NCBI GenBank assembly: GCA_023266695.1
Contig: JAHFPO010000023.1
Coordinates: 1 to 20,210 of the forward strand
Direction of reading: 5' to 3'
Length of the DNA: 20,210 bases
Source: Hyphomicrobiales bacterium
GTDB lineage: Bacteria > Pseudomonadota > Alphaproteobacteria > Rhizobiales > Xanthobacteraceae
Part shown: positions 5,917 through 13,426 of the stretch, piece by piece
How positions within the stretch are numbered: the first letter of the stretch is position 1
Layout of the letters: every line of letters starts with the position of its first letter
Notes under the pieces: generated by a model
The model's database searches: none
What the model was told of the DNA's origin: nothing
The model's input: only the letters and a program-made list of their open reading frames with translations
Made by a program: the position numbers and the translations under genes

Positions 5917-8310
5917 ATGAACCGGGGCTTTGACAGGCCTGCCGGGGGGGAGATGCTCCTCGGCTGCTTTCCTTCCCGTGATCTCATCCGGCGCAGGATC
6001 GTCAGGCGCGCCACCGGCGCGGTCATCGCTGCCGGCCTCCTTGTCGCCGGCGGCCAGAGCGGCGCCGGTCATTCGGTGGGCCACTATCCGTCCTATTACC
6101 CCGACGAAATTCGCATCGAGGCAGTCGATCCGGCGGCAGCCGCCAAGGGTCTCAGTGAGGAGACGCTGCACGCCTACGTCAACGCGGCGCCGGCGTTCGC
6201 GGGACCCGTGCCGGTCCACGTGAAATCGGTGCGGTCGCTGGGGTCGTTTCTTGTTCTCTCCTTCAACCGAGCCTCCGCACGCTTCGCTTCCGCCGACGCG
6301 CGCTGCACTGCCGCTCGCGGCATCATGGCGGCGCTCAATGAGGAGAAGGCGGCCGGCTTCGTTTTCCATCCCTATCCCGTGACGCCCTATCACGCCGACT
6401 ACCTGCACCATCTGGACCGCATCGAAGCGGTGACCGGCGCCGTCGGCAGCGGATCCGCGCCGGCATCGTCCCTGAAGGTTGGCGCCAAAGGCATGCTCGC
6501 GGAGTCGATGGTCAAGGTGCGATGGAGCCTGGCGGTCGATCACGCGGATGTCGTCCTCGAGGAAGTGCCGGCGGACGAGCTGATTGCCGCCGCCGGCGTG
6601 CGGTTTGACGGTTGGTCGGGGCTGCCGTGGGTGAAGGAGGGTTGGTTTCAGGCGCATCAGCTGCTAGCGTCGGCCCTCGACGCCGGACCGCGGCAAGCGG
6701 TGGACGAAACCTACGAGCACTTGATCCGCGGCGAAGCCATCGGCCTGGCGGAGCGGGTGAATCTGGAGCGGCACCTGGTCGCGGCTCTCACGAATGGCTG
6801 CGGGCGGATGGTCGTTGGCTATGCGCCGAAGGAAGAATACGTCAATGAGGCGTACCCGGCGGGAATTGAGAACGTCGCCTACGACTCGCTCAACGGCCTC
6901 AACTCTCCGGTTTTCCTCCGCACGGTGAAGCTCAAGGACTATCCGTGGAACGGCAAGTTGCACCTTGGGGTGCGCGACCGCTCCGAGGCCGCCTGGAATC
7001 CGGTGGCCGGCTTCACCGACGTGATGGGACGGCTGATGTGGTCGGCCATCGGCGATCCCGCCATGATTCAATTCCCGTTCAACGCGAGCTGGATGCCCAA
7101 CCGCGTGCAATCGGTCGTCACCAAGGTGGAAGGCCAGTCCGGCGGCATCCGGGTGCCGGCCGACGCCGTCCGTCCGCAACCGGGAACCGGGGCGCTCCAG
7201 AGCGTGGGCGAAAGGACCTTCAGCTCGGCCAAGGTGACCTACGAGGTTCTTGGCTCGCCATTCGAGGACGGCACTGAGACGGAGGTCGCGGACCTGATCT
7301 ATCCGTACGTCTTCGCCTATCGTTGGGGCGTCAAGAAGGATACCGGCGACAATACCCACGAGCCACGCCTAGCGGCGACCTTGGCCGCGATGCAGGAGCG
7401 CCTGGTCGGGCTCAAGTTTGTGCGCGTGGAAAGGACAAACCATGCCGTCGCCGAGGGCATGAATATTGTTCAAAAAACGCCGGTGCTGGAGGTCTATCTC
7501 AGGGACGCTCCCGGAGACGAGCGGCAGGTGGCGGCTCTGGCGCCGCCGTGGAGCACGGTGCCCTGGCATCTATTGGCGCTGATGGAAGAAGCGGTGATCC
7601 GCGGATATGCGGCCTTCTCGCAGGAGGAGGCCAAAAGGCGGAAGGTCCCCTGGCTGGACTTGGTTCGCGATCAGGCACTCAGGGCGAAGTTGCAGGACCT
7701 GATCGCGCAGTTCGAACGGGAAGGCTATCGCCCCGAGCCGCTGAAGGAGTTCGTCACCGCCGACGAGGCGCAGGCGCGCTGGCGGTCGCTGCGGAAGTTC
7801 GCCGAAACGAACGGCCATTTCCTGGTCGCCAACGGCCCCTATCGGCTGAAGGAATGGGCGCCCAACTCGGTTGTGCTGCAAGCCGTCCGCGAGATCACCT
7901 ATCCCTTGGGCTTCGGCACCTTCGACCGCTTCGTCAACCCGCCTCGGGCGGTGATCGAAGCGGTGACGCAGGACTCCGGGAGCATCACCGTTCGCGCCGA
8001 CGCCGAGATGATCTTGAAGATGGGGCGCAATTACAAACTCACGCAGGAACCGCTGCTGCGGACGACGATGCGGGGGACCCTTGGGTTGCTCGTCGTTTCC
8101 CGCTACCTCCTGATCGGCCCCGACGGCACGGTTCTCAACGTCGACAAGATGCAGTGGAGGGAAGACGGGCGCTTCACCATCAAGGTTCCGGAGGGCCTGC
8201 CGCCGGGCGAGTACACGGTCATCCTCGCTGTTTTTCTCGACGGCAATTCGATGTTGCCGTCGGCCAAGATGTTGCGCTTGCGCATCGGCGACGCGGCTTC
8301 TCGGGGCTAG
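5917..8310 (+). CDS. Large exported protein of unknown function (797 aa), two-part paralogue of the 405-aa and 895-aa proteins downstream
   Basis: I do not recognise a named family. The N-terminus has an arginine-rich region and a hydrophobic segment (about residues 24-48, RRRIVRRATGAVIAAGLLVA), consistent with an export signal. The N-terminal half contains HYPSYYPDEI (56-65), HPYPVTPYHADYLHH (151-165), GIENVAYDSL (316-325), WNPVAGFTD (360-368) and GRLMWSAIGD (371-380). All recur in the 405-aa protein. The C-terminal half has GSPFEDGTETEVADLIY (446-462), PPWSTVPWHLLALMEEAV (543-560), FEREGYRPE (599-607) and NGPYRLKEW (639-647), shared with the 895-aa protein. The mature part has only two cysteines, 130 and 295, both kept in the 405-aa protein. 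GGAAG-type SD (GGAAG at 5903-5907) supports ATG 5917; ATG 5953 is an alternative. It lies between the binding protein and the permeases, so it probably acts in the periplasm with the importer. Confidence 0.72.
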   Translation: MNRGFDRPAGGEMLLGCFPSRDLIRRRIVRRATGAVIAAGLLVAGGQSGAGHSVGHYPSYYPDEIRIEAVDPAAAAKGLSEETLHAYVNAAPAFAGPVPVHVKSVRSLGSFLVLSFNRASARFASADARCTAARGIMAALNEEKAAGFVFHPYPVTPYHADYLHHLDRIEAVTGAVGSGSAPASSLKVGAKGMLAESMVKVRWSLAVDHADVVLEEVPADELIAAAGVRFDGWSGLPWVKEGWFQAHQLLASALDAGPRQAVDETYEHLIRGEAIGLAERVNLERHLVAALTNGCGRMVVGYAPKEEYVNEAYPAGIENVAYDSLNGLNSPVFLRTVKLKDYPWNGKLHLGVRDRSEAAWNPVAGFTDVMGRLMWSAIGDPAMIQFPFNASWMPNRVQSVVTKVEGQSGGIRVPADAVRPQPGTGALQSVGERTFSSAKVTYEVLGSPFEDGTETEVADLIYPYVFAYRWGVKKDTGDNTHEPRLAATLAAMQERLVGLKFVRVERTNHAVAEGMNIVQKTPVLEVYLRDAPGDERQVAALAPPWSTVPWHLLALMEEAVIRGYAAFSQEEAKRRKVPWLDLVRDQALRAKLQDLIAQFEREGYRPEPLKEFVTADEAQARWRSLRKFAETNGHFLVANGPYRLKEWAPNSVVLQAVREITYPLGFGTFDRFVNPPRAVIEAVTQDSGSITVRADAEMILKMGRNYKLTQEPLLRTTMRGTLGLLVVSRYLLIGPDGTVLNVDKMQWREDGRFTIKVPEGLPPGEYTVILAVFLDGNSMLPSAKMLRLRIGDAASRG

Positions 8311-8392
8311 CTTGATCATGCGGTCGACGGCGGCTCACCTTCTTGCAAGGCAAACCGTGGCGTCCTAGCCTAAAAAAATCGGCGGGGGGAAA

Positions 8393-9268
8393 ATGGACAT
8401 CTTAATAATTCAAATCCTGAATTCCATTTTCTACGCCTGCATCCTGTTCCTCATCGCCACCGGCCTCAGCCTGATTTACGGGGTCATGCGGATCGTCAAC
8501 CTGGCGCACGGCAGCCTCTATGCGCTGGGCGCCTATGTCACTGCCTGGACCATCGGCACCTTCGCTGTCGGCGCCCCGATCTGGGTGCTCTTCCTGCTGC
8601 TGCCGGCGGGCGCCGTCGCCGTGGCCGCGGTCGGCGCCCTAATCGAGCCGACGCTGTTGCGGCCGATCTACAATCGGCCGGAAGAATATCAGCTTTTGAT
8701 CACCTTCGCCCTGCTCCTGATTCTCGAGGACGCGATGCACTTTCTGTTCGGGGGCGTGCCGCTCACGGCGGGCGCGGTCATCGACAGCATGGGAACCATG
8801 CGGGTGATGGACCTAAGGTATCCCGTCTATAATCTCCTAGTCATCGCCATCGGCATCGCGGCCGCCGTCTTTCTCTGGGCCTTCATCTATCGCACCAAGT
8901 TCGGGGTAATCCTCAGGGCCACCTCGCAGAATATGCGCATGGCCTCGGCGCTCGGCTTGAACGTAAAGCGGGTCTACGTGCAGGCATTCGCCCTCGGCTG
9001 CTTCATGGCCGGCCTCGGAGGCGCGGTTGTTGTCCCTGCCCAAGCCGCCGTGCTCGGCATGGGCATCGAGGCGCTGATTTTGGCGTTCGTGGTCGTCGTC
9101 ATCGGCGGGCTCGGCAGCCTCGAGGGCGCACTGATCGGCGCGCTAATCGTCAGCTTCGTCCGCACCGCCGGCATTCAGTTCTTTCCCGAGATCGAACTCG
9201 CGGTGCTCTACCTGATCGCGGCCGTCGTTCTGCTGGTAAGGCCGACCGGTCTGTTCGGGAGGGCGTGA
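8393..9268 (+). CDS. ABC transporter permease, LivH type
   Basis: This is a 291-aa inner-membrane permease of the branched-chain amino acid/urea (HAAT) family, one half of the translocation pore. It is almost entirely hydrophobic, with about eight membrane segments. It carries the family hallmarks GLSLIYGVMRIVNLAHGSLY near residues 24-43 and the cytoplasmic coupling segment RATSQNMRMASALGLNVKRV near 179-198, followed by the conserved AGLGGAVVVP. The length matches LivH proteins. The start has a strong purine-rich SD (GGCGGGGGGA about six bases upstream). An 82-base gap separates it from the 797-aa gene. The second permease overlaps or abuts its end, so the two are translationally coupled. The substrate is unknown. 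Confidence 0.92.
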   Translation: MDILIIQILNSIFYACILFLIATGLSLIYGVMRIVNLAHGSLYALGAYVTAWTIGTFAVGAPIWVLFLLLPAGAVAVAAVGALIEPTLLRPIYNRPEEYQLLITFALLLILEDAMHFLFGGVPLTAGAVIDSMGTMRVMDLRYPVYNLLVIAIGIAAAVFLWAFIYRTKFGVILRATSQNMRMASALGLNVKRVYVQAFALGCFMAGLGGAVVVPAQAAVLGMGIEALILAFVVVVIGGLGSLEGALIGALIVSFVRTAGIQFFPEIELAVLYLIAAVVLLVRPTGLFGRA

Positions 9269-9270
9269 CG

Positions 9271-10275
9271 ATGGCGAACAACGCCTCCCGCACCGGACCC
9301 TCGATGCTGCTGATTCTCGCCTGCGTGATACCGATTCTCGTTATGCTCGTGGCGCTGCCGAAATTCGTCGATACTTATCAGACGCAGTTGCTCACCTACG
9401 GACTGGTGTTTGCCATCGCGGCGCTCGGATTCAATTTGCTGCTCGGCTATACGGGACTGCTTTCCTTTGGACACTCCGCCTATTTCGGCCTTGGTGCCTA
9501 TTCCGCGGCCTTCATGGTCAGGTACCTCGGCATCGGCTCCATGGAGCTCTTCATCTTGGGCGGGCTCCTCATCACCGGCCTCGTTACGGCCGCGTTCGGC
9601 TACATCTGTGTCCGCCACACCCGTATTTTCTTCGGCATCCTGACGCTTGCGTTGTCGCAGGTGCTGTGGACGCTGGCCTACAAGTTCTTCTGGGTGACCG
9701 GCGGCACCGATGGCCTTCGAGTGGCCTTCGGCAATTTGACGCTGCTAGGCGGGTTGATCGACTTCAAGGGCCGCGACGCCTACCAGTCGTTCACGCAGTA
9801 TTACTATTATTATGTGCTGTTCCTGTTCTGCGTTTGCACGGTGCTCATGTGGGTGATCGTGCATTCGCCCTTCGGCAAGGCGCTGCAGGCGATCCGCGAT
9901 AACGAGACGCGGGCGCAGTTCCTGGGCGTGCGGATCAGGCACTACCGCTGGCTCGCATTTTTGATTTCGGGAAGTTTCACCGGCCTCGCCGGCATTCTGT
10001 GGGTGCCGCTGAACGGCCTGGTCACGCCGGACATCTTGTATTGGCCGTTCTCCGGCGAGATCGTGTTCATGACCGTGCTGGGCGGCTTCCGTACTTTCAC
10101 CGGACCGATCGTCGGCGCCGTGGTGTTCAACTATCTCAAGGTCTACGCTGTCGCCAGCACCGCGTATTGGCAATTGCTGCTTGGCATCGTGCTCATGGTG
10201 CTGGTATTGGCATTGCCGACCGGCATTGTCGGGATGATTGCGCGCATCGCGGGCAAGTTCACGGGGAGAGCATGA
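9271..10275 (+). CDS. ABC transporter permease, LivM type
   Basis: This is the second permease (334 aa), which pairs with the LivH-type subunit. Family marks are AALGFNLLLGYTGLLSFGHS near residues 49-68 and the coupling segment QAIRDNETRAQFLGVRIRHYRW near 208-229, then SGSFTGLAGIL. A tyrosine-rich stretch (QYYYYYVLF) occurs at about residues 176-184. I chose ATG 9271 because GGAGG at 9258-9262 is eight bases away. GTG 9265, which overlaps the previous stop, would leave only two bases. The stop is followed immediately by the ATPase ATG at 10276. Confidence 0.91.
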   Translation: MANNASRTGPSMLLILACVIPILVMLVALPKFVDTYQTQLLTYGLVFAIAALGFNLLLGYTGLLSFGHSAYFGLGAYSAAFMVRYLGIGSMELFILGGLLITGLVTAAFGYICVRHTRIFFGILTLALSQVLWTLAYKFFWVTGGTDGLRVAFGNLTLLGGLIDFKGRDAYQSFTQYYYYYVLFLFCVCTVLMWVIVHSPFGKALQAIRDNETRAQFLGVRIRHYRWLAFLISGSFTGLAGILWVPLNGLVTPDILYWPFSGEIVFMTVLGGFRTFTGPIVGAVVFNYLKVYAVASTAYWQLLLGIVLMVLVLALPTGIVGMIARIAGKFTGRA

Positions 10276-11049
10276 ATGAACCTCCTCGAAACCATCAATT
10301 TAAAGAAATATTTCGGTGAGACGCACGCGGTCGACAATGTCAGCCTGAAAATCGTGGAGCGCGAGTTTGTCTCCTTGGTAGGGCCCAACGGCGCCGGCAA
10401 GACCACGCTCGTCAACGTAGTCAGCGCCTTACTGCGTCCGGACTCGGGCAAGGTCCTGTTCAAGGGCGACGACATCACCCATGCCTCCGTGCCCGAGCGC
10501 GTCGAGGCGGGAATTGCACGCAGCTTTCAGATCGTGAACCTGTTCGACGATCTTACCACGTTCGACAACGTGACGCTGGCGATCTTTTCCCGTCAGGGCA
10601 AGACCCGCAATCTGGCGGCGCTCGCCCACCTCGATCACGAGGTGAGCGCCGAAGCCGACACAGTGCTCGGCCAATTCAACCTCTCGGGCAAACGCAACGA
10701 GCGCGCGCGCGATCTCGCGCAAGGCGAGCGTAAGCTGCTCGACGTGGCGCTCGCCTACGCGCTGAAACCAAGGCTCCTGTTCCTCGACGAGCCGACGAGC
10801 GGCGTCAGCACCCGCGACAAGGGTCAGATCATGGATACGATCGCATCGGTGGTGCGGGGCGAAGGCATCACCGCAGTGATCATCGAGCACGACATGGATG
10901 TCGTGTTCAAATATTCCGATCGAATCGTGGTGATGCACCAGGGCGCCATTCTCGCCCAGGGTACGCCCGATGCGATCAGGAACAACGAACAGGTCGCAAT
11001 GATCCTGCTCGGCTCATCCGGACCGGACGCTTTCACGCGAAAGGATTGA
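10276..11049 (+). CDS. ABC transporter ATP-binding protein, LivG type
   Basis: This is a 257-aa cytoplasmic ATPase of the HAAT importer. The Walker A motif is GPNGAGKTT (near residues 36-44), the Q-loop region reads ARSFQIVNLFDDLTTFDNV, the signature is LAQGERKLLDVALA, and Walker B is LLFLDEPTSGVS with the H-loop IIEHDMDVVF. The signature is LAQGE rather than the canonical LSGGQ, as is common in LivG-type subunits. The ATG directly follows the LivM stop, with GGGGAG at 10263-10268 as its ribosome site. It lacks any membrane segment and pairs with the second ATPase that follows. Confidence 0.92.
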   Translation: MNLLETINLKKYFGETHAVDNVSLKIVEREFVSLVGPNGAGKTTLVNVVSALLRPDSGKVLFKGDDITHASVPERVEAGIARSFQIVNLFDDLTTFDNVTLAIFSRQGKTRNLAALAHLDHEVSAEADTVLGQFNLSGKRNERARDLAQGERKLLDVALAYALKPRLLFLDEPTSGVSTRDKGQIMDTIASVVRGEGITAVIIEHDMDVVFKYSDRIVVMHQGAILAQGTPDAIRNNEQVAMILLGSSGPDAFTRKD

Positions 11050-11054
11050 TCGAC

Positions 11055-11774
11055 GTGCTCGAGCTCAAAGCGATCGATACCTACCGGGGCCCCGCGCACA
11101 TCCTGTATGGCGTCTCCTTGCGCGTCGACAAGCAGGAGGTGGTGTGTCTGGTCGGACGCAACGGTGCCGGCAAGACCACCACGATCGAAAGCATCATGGG
11201 ATTCCTGCCGGTCAGGTCCGGGCAAATCATCTTCGGCGACGAGGATTTGAAGAATCTTCCACCGCACGAACGGGCCAGACGCGGCATCGGCTATTCGCCT
11301 GAGGACTGCGGAGTCTTCCCCGAGCTGACGGTGGGCGAGAATTTGATGATCAGCCGCTGGCTGGGCGACGAGGTCGCTCGCCGGCGTGACGGCAAGGAGC
11401 GTCCGAATCCAGAAGCGCAGGCCTTTGACATATTTCCCGAAGTCCAGGGCCTGCTGCATCGCCAGGGGCTGCACCTGAGCGGCGGCCAGCGCAAGATGGT
11501 GGCGGTCGCGCGCGCCATGATGCTGTCGCCCAGGCTGCTCTTGCTCGATGAGGCGTTCGAGGGACTGGCGCCGGTCGTCGTCAACCGCTTCATCGAAGCG
11601 GTGATGAAGATCAAGGCCATGGGCATCTCCATCCTGATGGCGGAATCGCATCTCGGCGCGGCGACGCGGATCGGTGACCGGCTTTACGCCATCGACCGCG
11701 GCGAGATCATCTTCCACGGGCCGCCCAAGGAAGCGCTTGCCGACGAGAAAGTGGTGAAGGCCTTGCGTGGGTGA
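11055..11774 (+). CDS. ABC transporter ATP-binding protein, LivF type
   Basis: This is the second ATPase (239 aa from GTG 11055), which completes the importer with the LivG-type partner. It opens LELKAIDTYRGPAHILYGVS as LivF proteins do, then Walker A GRNGAGKTTTIESI, signature LSGGQRKMVAVARAM, Walker B LLLLDEAFEGLAPVV and an H-loop ESHLGAA. The Walker B is followed by Ala-Phe-Glu instead of the usual Pro-Ser/Thr. The H-loop position reads MAESH where many LivF proteins have VEQ. The frame is also open from TTG 11046, but the only SD (AAAGGA, 11040-11045) touches that codon and is nine bases before GTG 11055, so I prefer the latter. Confidence 0.91.
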   Translation: MLELKAIDTYRGPAHILYGVSLRVDKQEVVCLVGRNGAGKTTTIESIMGFLPVRSGQIIFGDEDLKNLPPHERARRGIGYSPEDCGVFPELTVGENLMISRWLGDEVARRRDGKERPNPEAQAFDIFPEVQGLLHRQGLHLSGGQRKMVAVARAMMLSPRLLLLDEAFEGLAPVVVNRFIEAVMKIKAMGISILMAESHLGAATRIGDRLYAIDRGEIIFHGPPKEALADEKVVKALRG

Positions 11775-11807
11775 ATTCGCCAAGACTGGCGCCGTGTCGA
11801 CCTCTTG

Positions 11808-13025
11808 ATGCAAGATCGTCCGCAATGGCGATGCCTGTGGAAACTGATCCAGCGGGCTTTCTCGGATGCCGCAATGAATGGGCGTAGTGCATTCATCGTC
11901 GTCACGATGGCGTTGACCATCGTCACCGTGGCCAGGAGCGGCCATGAAATATCGGTCTATCCCTCCTATTATCCGCACGAGATCGAGCTCCAAACCATCA
12001 CGCAAGAGCGCGCGACCGACCTGTTGCTCGGTGGCAAGATCCAAGCCTATGTCGGGCGAGCGCCGCGCTTCGCCGGTGCGACGCCGGCCTCGATCGGCAG
12101 CATCGAGTCGCTCGGCTCCTTCGTGATCGTCCGTGTCAACCCGTCCTCGTCCCTGGCCAGGGACGGCCGGTCCGCCTGCGCCGTCGCGGAAATCGTCGTC
12201 CGCGACTTTGCCGGGAAGGGCGGGGATATGATCCTTCATCCCTATCCGGTCACGCCCTTCCACGGCGATTATCTGCACCACGTCGATCTCGCTGAAGCCG
12301 CGAAGGCGCGCATTCTCGGCGGCCGTGCCGATTCATCGACTGCTGTCGTCCGAGACTTGAAGGTGAAGGTCGACAGCGAGCTCGCGCGAGCGCTCGTGAA
12401 TCCCGATTGGCATACCCGGAGTTCGGAATGGGATGTGGAGGTAGCGGAAGTCGGCGCCGCTGAACTCGTCACCTCCGCGAGCTTTGCGATGAATGGTTGG
12501 CTCGGTCCCGCTTGGATAAGGACAGGATGGTTTCACGCTTATCTTCTTCTGAGCGAAAGGGCCGGCGACGAGAAGGTGAGACGTCGTATCGAAACCCACC
12601 TTCAGCGCCTGCGGACGGCTGCCTATGATGGCGCGGTCGAGCGCATCAATCTGGAGCGGTCGCTCGTTACGGCGCTGGCCGGTGGCTGTCACACGCTCGT
12701 CGCCGGCTACACCGTGAAACGCGAGTACTTCAATGCCGACTCCTCGACCGGCATCGAAAACATCGCTTACGACTCGCTCGAGGGTTTCAATTCACCGATA
12801 TTCATCCGCACCGTGAAGCTGAAGGATTTTCCCTGGAACGGCTTGCTCGCGCTCGGGATCGGCGCACCGCCGGCAGCCGCCTGGAATCCGGTTGCGGGCT
12901 TTACCGACGAATTCGGAAGATTGATGTGGTCCGCGGTGGGCGACTCAGCTTTGATCCCGTCGCCCTACGAGTCGGCCTGGATGCTCAATCGCATCTCGGA
13001 CGTTCAGTCGAGCGCTAAGCAATGA
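11808..13025 (+). CDS. Exported protein of unknown function (405 aa), homologous to the N-terminal half of the 797-aa protein
   Basis: I do not recognise a named family. A signal-like hydrophobic stretch (about residues 27-43) precedes YPSYYPHEI (51-59). HPYPVTPFHGDYLHH follows at 144-158, then GIENIAYDSL (315-324), WNPVAGFTD and GRLMWSAVGD (370-379). Over the 65 residues from GIEN to SAxGD, 48 are identical to the 797-aa protein by hand count, and the two run almost without gaps from there to the end of this protein at the shared NR near 395. Cysteines 124 and 294 match Cys130 and Cys295 of the longer protein. The start is uncertain: TTG 11805, ATG 11808 and ATG 11874 are in frame and none has a good SD. 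It begins 33 bases after the LivF-type gene and overlaps the cupredoxin gene by ATGA. Confidence 0.72.
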   Translation: MQDRPQWRCLWKLIQRAFSDAAMNGRSAFIVVTMALTIVTVARSGHEISVYPSYYPHEIELQTITQERATDLLLGGKIQAYVGRAPRFAGATPASIGSIESLGSFVIVRVNPSSSLARDGRSACAVAEIVVRDFAGKGGDMILHPYPVTPFHGDYLHHVDLAEAAKARILGGRADSSTAVVRDLKVKVDSELARALVNPDWHTRSSEWDVEVAEVGAAELVTSASFAMNGWLGPAWIRTGWFHAYLLLSERAGDEKVRRRIETHLQRLRTAAYDGAVERINLERSLVTALAGGCHTLVAGYTVKREYFNADSSTGIENIAYDSLEGFNSPIFIRTVKLKDFPWNGLLALGIGAPPAAAWNPVAGFTDEFGRLMWSAVGDSALIPSPYESAWMLNRISDVQSSAKQ

Positions 13026-13426
13026 ACCGGAGAAGATCTGTCATGGGTGTGATCCCTGTTTCATTGGCTGGATGTTTTCTGGCGCTTGCGCTGATCTTGG
13101 CGCCGGGCCTAACCGTCACCGCTGCCAAGGCCGACGAAGTCACGTTCGATCTGCGGGTCGAGCGTGGACGCGTGCCCGCCAACCTGCGGCTGATCCGCGT
13201 CAAGCAAGGCGACGTCGTCAAGCTGCGGTGGAGCACCGATCGGACAACGATCCTGCATCTCCACGGCTACGACATCGAAATGAAAATCGAACCCGATGCC
13301 ATGGCGGAGATGAGTTTCACCGCGCGCGCCACCGGAAGGTTTCCAGTTTCCGTCCACAAGCCGAAGCAGGGCGGCGGTCACACTCATGATCCGCCTCTGA
13401 TTCATGTCGAAGTTCATCCGCGTTAG
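13022..13426 (+). CDS. Cupredoxin-like periplasmic protein (134 aa), cysteine-free
   Basis: A cleavable signal peptide (about residues 1-37, ending AAKA-D) leads into a beta-rich domain with the cupredoxin-like pattern: VKQGDVVKLRW (60-70), HLHGYDIEMKIEPDA (79-93), ARATGRFPVSVH (101-112). Possible metal ligands are His79, His81, His112, His120 and His122. The mature protein has no cysteine, so it is not a classical blue-copper (type 1) site. I infer either copper binding by histidines or a structural role. The ATG overlaps the previous stop as ATGA (translational coupling), and the next gene starts 22 bases before this one ends. That tight packing suggests it works with the membrane protein that follows. 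Confidence 0.75.
   Translation: MNRRRSVMGVIPVSLAGCFLALALILAPGLTVTAAKADEVTFDLRVERGRVPANLRLIRVKQGDVVKLRWSTDRTTILHLHGYDIEMKIEPDAMAEMSFTARATGRFPVSVHKPKQGGGHTHDPPLIHVEVHPR

Noticed and set aside
10824..12281. Minus-strand open frame of 485 codons opposite the two ATPase genes and the 405-aa gene
   Set aside because: It spans three genes on the other strand, including an ATPase with intact motifs, and has no recognisable domain.
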